Shown here piece by piece: positions 1 through 7,910 of a DNA stretch of 11,457 bases. Position 1 is the stretch's first letter, and the number at the start of each line of letters is the position of its first letter. The stretch spans positions 1 through 11,457 of the forward strand of contig JAPEVF010001291.1 in the NCBI GenBank assembly GCA_029747585.1, given 5' to 3'. The stretch comes from Pleurotus djamor (Eukaryota > Basidiomycota > Agaricomycetes > Agaricales > Pleurotaceae). The notes under the pieces are model-generated. The model made no database searches and was not told the DNA's origin. It worked only from the letters and a program-made list of their open reading frames with translations. Position numbers and translations under genes: made by a program.

Positions 1-417
1 TTGTTACGCAGCAACCAACTCCATTTGCTTTGAGGAAGTACAACTTCTCTCCCTACTTTCTTCATTTTATCAGCCAATCAACGCTTCTCGTCTGATAGTC
101 TCGCTGGCGACAGGTTCAATCGCGTTCTTACATCTGCATCGTGCACCCTCGATCCCGAAAGCTGTATTTTTTTCAACCATGTCGCCATGCCAAGGTGTGG
201 TGGTGGAGTGACGAACCGCCATTTTGCAGGTAGAATGGATGCTATTAGCCTGACGATCCTATCAATGCCAAGACATTACTCGCTTCGGACAATCATTCAC
301 CACAACCACGGCCACCCGCGAGCTTTCATTCAAATACAATGGAATGCCAGGTGCGCACCGTCGCATTGTCAGCCGCAGGTGGAGGCGTGGCAAGTAACCT
401 TTCTCTTTCTTCTTTTC

Positions 418-424
418 TATATAA
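418..424 (+). promoter_or_regulatory. TATA box of transporter copy A
   Basis: TATATAA, a full consensus TATA element, 163 bp before the ATG at 587. It is followed by the pyrimidine tract expected around a fungal transcription start. Position and consensus are seen; promoter function is inferred. Confidence 0.5.
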
Positions 425-449
425 CTCCTGGTCTAGCACCACTTTTTTC

Positions 450-450
450 N
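450..450. other. Undetermined base (N)
   Basis: A single N inside a T-rich run (TTTTTTCNTTTCTT). It is probably an assembly ambiguity in a low-complexity stretch and lies in the promoter or 5' leader, so it affects no predicted protein. Confidence 0.95.
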
Positions 451-489
451 TTTCTTGAAAGCTTGACGCTCGAAGTCGCTGGACGGACG

Positions 490-544
490 TTTTTCTTTTT
501 CTCTCTTCCTCCTCTCCACTCTCATTTCTCTCATTCCTCTCTCC
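490..544 (+). promoter_or_regulatory. Pyrimidine-rich tract before transporter copy A
   Basis: About 55 bases almost wholly C and T, ending 42 bp before the start codon at 587. CT-rich stretches near the start site are common in well-expressed genes of filamentous fungi. Together with the TATA element at 418 it suggests transcription starts at roughly 450-500. Confidence 0.5.
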
Positions 545-586
545 GGACTCATCCTGCTCGACACTCGTTACCTACACAACTAATCA

Positions 587-2360
587 ATGCAATATCCGGT
601 TCCAATGACGGTTGCACCAGCCAACAACCTCACGGAGAAACCTCCAGTTAGTTCCCTCGCCCGACGCATCCATGGCTGGTCATGGCAAGCGGTGAGTTTG
701 CTTCTCCTCCCATACTACGCGCGAGACTCATTATTCTCACTAGTTCCCTATTGGAATGGGCACAGGTGCCGTCTATGTCGTCCTCTCTGGTGTCAAGAAC
801 CACAGCCAGCCCGTCACCATCGTCGAAACCTTCTTCTTCTTCCTAAATATCGCGCTCTTTACCTTGAACACGACGACTCTCGCTTTACAAGCTATCTGTA
901 AGTCTCAAGGCCTTTGAGCTCATCATTTCTCTGACTTATACCACGCGACATCTAGTGTACCCAAAGCAATCTCTCAGACTCATCAAGGATCCTGTCAAGG
1001 GTATCTTCGTCCCCCTCATCGTACTCTCTCTTGCCACCATCATCATCGGTTCGATCAATTATGCATGGCCTACTGGTCATGTTGGCTCAGACTTCGTTTA
1101 CATCATGTTCTGGTGAGTCATACCTCTATCACTGATTCGACCATCTCATTGAGACGCTACTAGGGTGTATACTGGCTTCGCTTTGCTGACTTGCTTCCCG
1201 ATGCTGATGATTTGGTTTAACAATCCCCATGATCTGAGCACCTTCACTCCTGCATACGCGTTCTTGATCTTCCCCTTGGTACGAATTTTGATATATCTTG
1301 TGTAGGCTGGTGAACCTAACTTCTACGCAGATGCTTGTCGGTGTCGTATCGTTCAACGTGCTGAAAGTCATGGCTCCCGAAGACAGTCGCGCATTAGGGG
1401 TTCTCCTGACTGGTTACTTCTTCCAAGGTACGTCGATCGGAACTTTCTCTGACAGCTTCTCCTTACAACGATCGCCGTCGTAGGTTTGGGCTTCTTCATG
1501 ACGTTCATATACATCTGCATCTACATCATCAGGTATGAAACTCACTCCTACGTCAGCGATGTGTTATTGAAATACCCAATTTCACTAGAATCATGAGCGT
1601 ACGTCCGACGTCGGCTTCTTGCGAGAATATTTCAATCAACTCATCCAATGATTAGACTGGCTTCTTGGAGGGTCACCAAGCCAACGGAGCCTTCGTCGCT
1701 TGTGGTCCACCTGGATTTACTGCATTGGCTCTCATCAATCTCGGAGACCGAGCTCGCAAGATGTTTGTTCCTTCTCACTTAAATTATAGAAGCACCGGGT
1801 TTCTAACGAAAAATTCCCACTTACCCTAGTCTCCCTGCCCATAACTTGATATCGGACACCGCGGGCGAAATTTGGTTTTCCGCTTCCATCATGGGTGCTT
1901 TGATGCTCTGGGGATTGGCCGTATTTTTCTTCTTCTTTGGTGCCCTTCCTTATTGGTTCAAGCTCCACAAGCACCTTAACGAGATTCTCGGGTGCTGGGC
2001 CCTGACTTTCCCCAACGGTAAGTTCGCATTCGCATCCTCCAGTATTCCCGGCGGAAGGTTGACCCACATATTCCAATAGTTGGATGGATCGCGACAATGC
2101 GTCTACTGGGCGACATATTCAGGATCAATGGTTTCTACGTGACTCACGCTATCATGGCTATCCTCATCTGCGTCGTTTGGCTCATCCTTTTTGTCCTCAC
2201 CATCATTGCATTTTGGAAAGGGCTTATTTTCCAATCCAAGGAAGAAGACGTAATCAAAGACTCCATCGCCGAAGGTCCTAAAGAACTGGAAGACGACGAG
2301 TCTATCTACGACGAGAAACCATACCGCGGGCAGAATATCTCGGGCCCAAACATGGTTTAA
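587..2360 (+). CDS. TDT/SLAC1-family anion (malate- or sulfite-type) transporter, copy A
   Basis: Predicted 420-residue plasma-membrane transporter of the C4-dicarboxylate/malic acid/sulfite (TDT, SLAC1-TehA fold) family. Exons: 587-691, 744-897, 956-1112, 1164-1278, 1331-1427, 1484-1532, 1589-1598, 1656-1762, 1830-2017, 2080-2360; every intron is GT-AG and 51-67 nt, and the joined frame is open to TAA. Ten hydrophobic segments are visible, roughly at residues 36-52, 60-86, 103-121, 133-156, 166-189, 197-225, 236-258, 279-311, 318-335 and 349-378. Family-like motifs are FPIGMGTGAVYVVLSG in helix 1, CGPPGFTALAL in helix 7 and WFKLHKHLNEILG after helix 8. The C-terminal tail is acidic (KELEDDESIYDEKP). 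Length fits the family. The start is the first ATG after a pyrimidine tract; the paralogue's first coding exon is also exactly 105 nt, which supports it. Met7 is an alternative start. Substrate cannot be fixed: the GMGTG and GPPGFTA motifs look more Mae1-like than Ssu1-like, which is my judgement. Confidence 0.9.
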
Positions 2361-3064
2361 CGCGTCCATCATTAGACACTAGAACATTACCTTATACTTT
2401 GTGATATGTATATACACTAGAGTCACTCGAATGTATAGGGTAGATTCATCGAGCAGCTCCGGGAGTTTGCTTCGGACTTTTAGACTATTATCTACAATCA
2501 TTTTATAGACTACTTACAACCATCATCAGTGTACTTCCTTGTGTATTATTCCGTGAGTGGAAACAGCTAGGACGGTCGAAAATGTGGTTAGAAGTTACGC
2601 GCGCAGCATCCGTTGTCCAGTGAGTGCTTAAGGCAGTGTGTAAGGTTAATTGAGACGGTCAAGGAATTTGACTACCGTACACGGAAGCATACAACTGATC
2701 ATCATCCGCAGAGAAGGAAAGAGATAAGAATGCTACATGTCTAAAAGGCAAATCAATGGAAGAGTGGGGGGAAAGTGGAGGATGCTAAGGTATAACTCGA
2801 CAAGCGGATCTATAGGCAGGATATAGGGTATGAATGCGTAGAGTAAGGTAGGTGCGTGAAGCTTTTGGCAAAGGGGAAAGGGAAGTAGGAGGGGATATAT
2901 ACGACAGAGATCATCCCGGATGATCTCAACTAACCGATTGATTGTAAAAGTAAGTGTCCATGTCCTTTGATAACCTAACTGTCCGAACCCGATAGCGAAC
3001 TGTAGGATAGATGACCTCAACAGAAGGGAAGAGGAAATGCAGAGTAGGCATGCTTCGTGGTGTC
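2361..3064. other. Intergenic region between the two convergent transporter genes
   Basis: About 704 bp between the two stop codons. It must hold both 3' untranslated regions and both polyadenylation sites. AT-rich stretches such as TATGTATATACAC near 2405-2417 could be part of the plus-strand gene's 3' end signals, but no site can be assigned. An open frame on the minus strand (2733-3068) has no recognisable features and lies where the copy B 3' UTR is expected. Confidence 0.6.
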
Positions 3065-4999
3065 TCAAACCATGTCATCAGACCCGCGACCGCGTTTCTG
3101 CTTTTCGGGATCTTGGAGTGTCATACTGCTCCTCCGAGAACTTGACGCAGAGCCGGAAGAGGGTGCGATGATCGAGTCCTTGATGACGTCCTCGTCTGCG
3201 GACTTGAAGATCAATCCTTTCCAGAAAGCGACCATCGTTAGGGTCATTAAGACAACCCAAGCGAGACACATGAGGAAAGTCATGAACAAGTGTGCGTAGA
3301 AGAACCCTTTGATGTCGAAGATGTCGCCAAGGAGCGCGATAGTCGAGATCCATCCAACTGCACCACGGATAGCAGGTTAGCAACAAAAGGCAGACGGATC
3401 GTGCGATGAGTTCACGTACCATTCGGGAAAGTCAGTGCCCAGCCTAATTGATATGATCGTGAGCACGAGGTTTAAATGAAGGTGCGAGCCAAGGAAACGC
3501 GGACAACTTACATCCAAGAATCTCATTCAAGTGCTTATGAAGCTTGAACCACCACGGCAAGGCGCTGAAGACAAAGAGAAACACAGCGAGGCCGAACAGC
3601 AGGAGGGCGGACATGACGCTCGAGGCGTACCATATCTCACCCGCAGCAGGAGAGACAAGATTGTGTTCGGGAAGACTGCGACGGATGTAAGAACGAAGTC
3701 CACAAGACCTGCTAGGCAGGATACTTACATCTCCTTGGCACACATGCCTAGCTGAAGGAGAGCGAGCGCCGTAAAGCCAGGGGGACCGCATGTGACAAAG
3801 GCCCCGTTAGCTTGATGTCCTTCCAAGAAACCGGTCTGTGATAGTGATCAGGCGAAGGTTATGCACAAGATGAACATCAGCTTACAGTCATGATCCTAAA
3901 GTCAAGGGAGTGAGCTCGTGCAAGGACTAGGGAAGGTGACGAGTTTGACGGACCTGATGAAATATATACATATGTAGATGAAGGTCATGAAGAAGCCTAG
4001 ACCTGTGAGCAAGGCTAAGCAAGGTAACTCAGCATAGAGTACATGGGAGACGAACCTTGGAAAAAATAGCCAGTCAACAATACTCCCACCGATCTCGGGT
4101 CATTGTGCTCTAAGACGCGAAGGACGTTGAATGCAACGACGCCAACGAGCATCTGACCATTGTTCAGCGTTCATTCCGCCAAGAGAACACGAAGCTCACC
4201 AAAGGGAATATCTAGCAAGACAGTCAGCGATGCAAGAGACATCGAGGATGATACTAGAACTAACCAAGAATGCGTACGCTGGTGTAAAGCTGTTGAGGTC
4301 ATGTGGCCGGTTGAACCATATCATCAGCATCGGGAAGCATAGCAGAACAGCAAATCCGATGTACACCCTACATGTCGACATCAGTACTTCACGCTACCCA
4401 GCGACGAGCAAGGTACACTGACCAATACAGGACGTAGATGAAATCAGGGCTACTGTGACCTGTAGGGACGGTGTAGTTGATAGTCCCGATGATGATCGTT
4501 GCAAAGGAGAGTACCTGGTCGGTACCGGTCAGAAACGGAGGCCTCGAACAGTCTAGAGCCAGGGCGCGCTTACAATGAGAGGGACAAAAATGCCCTTGAC
4601 GGGATCTCTCAGCAATCTCCAAGCTTGTTTGGGGTATACTGGGGATTGGGTTAGTGGAACCGAGATAAGGCTGCTCATATTGGCTCACGTAGCGCTTGCA
4701 ACAGGAGGGTGGTGGTGTTGATAGTAAACAGGATGATATTCAGGACATAGAAGACGGTCTCGGTGGTGGTCAAGATGTCCGACCGTGCTCGTATTCCTGA
4801 AAGAGTGACGTAGACGGCACTGGTGCCCATTCCGATAGGGAACTGGGGGTTATGGTCAGACTGCGCGTGGATGAAGTGGGTGGGAGGTACTCACTGCTTG
4901 CCAGGACCAACCATGAATCCGTCGCGCCAGGGGACTAACCCTGGGGGTACTCCCCTGGCTCTCCGCTGGCGAACCAGTCTCGCGTTCGAGATTGACCAT
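3065..4999 (-). CDS. TDT/SLAC1-family anion (malate- or sulfite-type) transporter, copy B (inverted paralogue)
   Basis: Predicted 424-residue membrane transporter, paralogous to the gene at 587-2360 and facing it tail to tail. Exons in transcript order: 4999-4895, 4842-4689, 4638-4574, 4514-4423, 4367-4265, 4211-4200, 4152-4056, 4002-3954, 3895-3886, 3835-3729, 3675-3512, 3443-3420, 3357-3065, ending in TGA. All twelve introns are GT-AG and 47-68 nt. The same ten-helix core is present, with FPIGMGTSAVYVTLSG in helix 1, TGFLEGHQANGAF before CGPPGFTALALL, and WFKLHKHLNEILG. Coding blocks match copy A in length through residue 327; three introns are extra here (4515-4573, 4212-4264, 3444-3511). 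In the exon at 3729-3835, 28 of 35 complete codons encode the same residue as in copy A. The tail after residue 378 diverges: it is Ser-rich and basic, with RRSS at 402-405, a plausible basophilic-kinase site. Role is inferred as C4-dicarboxylate or sulfite transport. Confidence 0.9.
4200..4211 (-). other. 12-nt micro-exon of transporter copy B
   Basis: ATATTCCCTTTG, encoding Ile-Phe-Pro-Leu, lies between introns 4212-4264 (GTTAGT...CTAG) and 4153-4199 (GTGAGC...TCAG). The same four residues end the exon 1164-1278 of copy A, where no intron separates them from the preceding helix. Exon 4265-4367 (103 nt) plus these 12 nt equals the 115-nt exon of copy A, which supports the call. Confidence 0.85.
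4927..4958. repeat. Inverted repeat in the first coding exon of transporter copy B
   Basis: CCAGGGGA (4927-4934) and TCCCCTGG (4951-4958) are perfect inverted 8-mers with a 16-nt spacer. In the transcript they fall at about codons 14-24, in the divergent N-terminal part, and could form a GC-rich hairpin close to the start codon. Confidence 0.6.
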
Positions 5000-5084
5000 G
5001 GGTAGAACAAACAAACGCGTAAGGAACGACGCTATTGAGCTCGCAAGGAAGGTGTGATTTCAAACGAGTGTGAGGAAAGGAGAG

Positions 5085-5090
5085 ATTATA
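5085..5090 (-). promoter_or_regulatory. Possible TATA element of transporter copy B
   Basis: Read on the minus strand this is TATAAT, about 86 bp before the ATG at 4999, in a stretch that is pyrimidine-rich in the gene's sense (roughly 5040-5165). The element is short and could be chance. Confidence 0.3.
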
Positions 5091-5400
5091 AGCCAGCGCA
5101 AGGCGTTAGCCTTCAAGTAGCACGAGAGTAATAGCGAGGAAGGTTGCTGCACGGAGAGAAGGAAGCATGGTGGAAACCAAACCACGTACAACTGGCTTCG
5201 CTTCTTTAGCTCGACTTCGAAATGATCGTGTAATTGAACCCAAGACCGCACTTATCACCAACACCGGAGTATGCCAGCAGATGCCAAGGCCGAAGGGTTG
5301 GGTGGGCCCTATTCCGACACACGTTATTGAACTTCGTCATCGGGCTAAGCCTCTTTCAGGCTCGTACACCGATCGCCAAGCAAACCAAAAATAACTCTGC

Positions 5401-5420
5401 TGCGAGGGCTTGCGAGGGCT
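5401..5420. repeat. Two-copy 10-bp tandem repeat
   Basis: TGCGAGGGCT occurs twice back to back with no mismatch. A second tandem duplication follows at 5432-5450. Confidence 0.8.
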
Positions 5421-5431
5421 GTTCGGGATAT

Positions 5432-5450
5432 CCAGGAGGAGCCAGGAGGA
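5432..5450. repeat. Two-copy tandem repeat, period 10
   Basis: CCAGGAGGA at 5432-5440 and again at 5442-5450 with one G between them, so the period is 10 bp, like the neighbouring repeat at 5401-5420. Confidence 0.75.
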
Positions 5451-6009
5451 TAATCTGACGGATCAGAGTGTCAGGACGCTGGTTGGGCGATAAGCAGGCC
5501 TGTGTCTCGGAAGCAAAAGGCATTGGAATCAAGCGACTGACGTTCAAACGTTGAAAAACCATGACTGCCGCTGCAAATTTACAGCTTGGAACACAAGATT
5601 ACGACGATGTCATTTTTTGCAGATCTGTGATGCGAGATTAAATATGTACATTTGGCTCCACTGGGAAATTTGGATTGGCCATCGGGGGGAAACGGGTGGA
5701 AAGGGAGTACCTCCTCGGTCTGACCCGCTCCCGTTGCAACGAGGATGGTGGTGTAAGGAGAAGAATGAAAATTGTTGTGAAGATGAAAGCGGTGAACTAA
5801 GATTGGAGGCCATCGCCTTCGGTCACAAGCAGCACCAAATACTCGGGCGCCTGCCTGCCCAAGAACGCTTCCGCAGCGCCCAGACGGTGCCAGAAGCTCT
5901 TGGTGGGGCGCAACGCTCGGCGCCGCCAGTCGCTACCGTTTTCTGAGGCTTGGTTCGTTGGCTGGTTGGCACTCCAAGACGCCAAACTCGTCCCAGAGTG
6001 AGACTACTT

Positions 6010-6032
6010 GTAGGTCAGAGCATCGTAGGTCA
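6010..6032. repeat. 8-bp direct repeat
   Basis: GTAGGTCA at 6010-6017 and 6025-6032, separated by seven bases. Short enough to be chance; a paired protein-binding site is possible but unsupported. Confidence 0.5.
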
Positions 6033-6630
6033 TTGGTCTAAAACCTCTTCGGTTGCCCAGCAGTAAGTAAACCTCCCATTGCGATATGATTAGCGGTGCT
6101 TCGAAAGCTGCGATCTACAACGTGGAAAATTGGTAACGCATAATCACGTCACTTCACAGCGAAGAAGACATACCTAGTCAAAGAAGCGAAGAGTCCGAAT
6201 AATAGGAGTGGCGCAGAGCGACGTGCATGAGGCTGCACCATTGTCCGAGCCCGACCCGTGAAGACAACAGCAATTTGGTTCGGATACCCGAGAATAGAGA
6301 CACCGAGAAACCAGAGATGCGTCGGTCATGTTAAAAGTTGTGACACGAACGCGTCATGGAAGCAAGGGGTCCTTTGCGAGCGGGTGCAGGTTCGATTTCA
6401 GAGGATCAAGCTTCCACTTTCCAAGGATAAAGGGATGATACGAGACTGATGATCCTCGTCCGCGATCCCCTCGTCGTTCTTTGACAATGGAGATTAACGG
6501 TTATCTCTTCAAGTGTCTGAAAACGAAAACGAGACGGCGACCACAAGAACCAAGGATACGGCAAACGTCGTCGATGGGTTTGCTGAGCTTGAACCCCGAT
6601 GGGTGCGGCAGCCGGCCTTAGTACAGACAT

Positions 6631-6650
6631 AGTTGAAGCTAGTTGAAGCC
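6631..6650. repeat. Two-copy 10-bp tandem repeat, one mismatch
   Basis: AGTTGAAGCT followed directly by AGTTGAAGCC. Nine of ten positions agree. It lies in the gene-poor stretch. Confidence 0.75.
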
Positions 6651-7534
6651 AAAGTGTCCAGTGAAACCCCGGTCGGTAATGCTACCTACCAAGGTCGCGT
6701 CATGACAAGACCACCTTGAGACCACAGCGACGGCACTCTGAAGTTCGAGATTTCTGGGAGGTGCGTGTAAAGCTTAAAAGACATGGATCTGACCCAAAGT
6801 CCCCTTGTTCTTTAGAGTGGTGGTAGGCGATTTTGAGGGATTTGGTCTGAACTTGGTCATTGCAGAGCATTGTGGCAGCTGACTTCAAGGCGTTGGGTTG
6901 GGCGCTTTTCTGGTGAGGCGCTCAAGCATCTCTCCTTCCATCGACGTCAACGACCTCTTCCAAAGTGGACAAAAGGCTGCGTCTCCCATGTAAATCACCG
7001 AAATGAAGATGGATTCTGGATGCCGGTCTCAGTCTTGACCTGAACACCCTCCTTTTCCTTTTTGCGGGGACGGACCATCATTGGATCATTTGTTGGGGCC
7101 TCAACCCCATCAATGTATGAAGAGAACCAATGCCGCACAGCAGCTCTAAGGTGCAGTCAAAATCAAATACTATTGCACTTGGGTTACTAATATTGTCATT
7201 GAATGGGGTCCGACAGGTTGCAGCCATCAGAGGAACGTGCCCTGGCGAACAGGAATGGCGGAGCCGTTGTGAAGCAAGCCGGACGCTCACCGCGTGTACT
7301 GCACACGATAGCTATCGATGAATACGACAAACTTACTCGTCATCCTATTGCTTGAGTACGGAGACTGTCTATCATTTCAGCAATTTGCTCGCACAGGCTT
7401 TTCTGTCAGGGCGTATGGAAGTCTCCGAAAACAACACTTTGCTCCAAACTCCCTCGTGGGTGCTTGTCAGGCGAATACAAAAACCTATGTTACTTGGTGC
7501 CCTGTGGCCGTGGTGTCTGTGTAGAAGTTGTTTA

Positions 7535-7550
7535 CATGATCACGATCATG
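7535..7550. repeat. 16-bp palindrome upstream of the membrane-protein gene
   Basis: CATGATC and GATCATG flank a 2-nt centre (AC), giving perfect 7-bp arms about 360 bp before the ATG at 7911. The form suits a dimeric regulator site, but no particular factor is suggested. Confidence 0.4.
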
Positions 7551-7910
7551 ATGGCAGCAGACGCTGGCGAGACCTTTGACGTCTTTACGCGTTGCAAAAT
7601 CTCGACTTTGCCAAGGAGGATTTGTCCATGGCCTCCGTTGACGGCTGCGACTTCACTGCAACCAACAGCACCAATGACCCCCATGTTTCCAAGTGCAACC
7701 TTTGTTCTCTTCGTTGAGTGCCATTTTGACATTGCGTAATGATATGGTATCCTTCCATACTCGGTTTGTTCCCATCTCATCATTCTGATCCCTCTTATGG
7801 CCAGATAAAACCCCCGTCATGGGCGACTGTCAATCGTTCGTTCATTCCCGACTCCAAGTGCTCTTCCCCAAGACCGTGTCCGTCTCTCCACCCTCTTTTG
7901 CCTGTTCGTC

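Larger units (their letters stand above)
1..586. other. 5' flank of transporter copy A, no gene seen
   Basis: No coding region supported. The open frame at 187-651 runs through the promoter and into the first exon in a different frame, has no recognisable protein features and contains the undetermined base at 450. The stretch holds the TATA box and pyrimidine tracts (about 400-417 and 490-544) of the gene starting at 587. Confidence 0.6.
5000..7910. other. Long gene-poor intergenic region
   Basis: About 2.9 kb with no gene I can support on either strand. Open frames here are short (the longest is 131 codons at 5551-5946), lack recognisable domains, and several depend on non-ATG starts. I saw no tRNA, rRNA, transposase remnant or long terminal repeat. 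The left end should hold the copy B promoter and the right end that of the membrane-protein gene, whose leader is CT-rich at about 7880-7910. Short repeats lie at 5401-5450, 6010-6032, 6631-6650 and 7535-7550. Small unconserved genes or non-coding RNAs cannot be excluded by eye. Confidence 0.5.

Noticed and set aside
1735..2372. Open frames opposite the 3' half of transporter copy A (1735-2097 and 2103-2372, minus strand)
   Set aside because: They are reverse-strand shadows of the transmembrane exons, with no independent protein features.
5797..5985. Minus-strand frame containing FLGRQAPEYLVLLV, faintly like a small mitochondrial ATP synthase subunit
   Set aside because: The start is TTG rather than ATG, the resemblance is short, and no convincing upstream or downstream exon was found.
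6375..6412. GGTTCGATTTC resembling a tRNA T-loop
   Set aside because: Flanking bases do not pair as a 5-bp T-stem, and no acceptor stem or anticodon arm can be drawn.
6995..7081. 28-codon minus-strand ORF beginning MMVRPRKKEKEG, with a possible 44-nt intron to a second short exon
   Set aside because: Very short, the acceptor would be poor, and there is no recognisable family.
7145..7180. Minus-strand peptide AIVFDFDCTLELL resembling HAD-hydrolase motif I (DxDxT)
   Set aside because: The frame is only about 70 codons with a GTG start, the usual Gly after the second Asp is Cys, and no other HAD motif follows. Likely chance.
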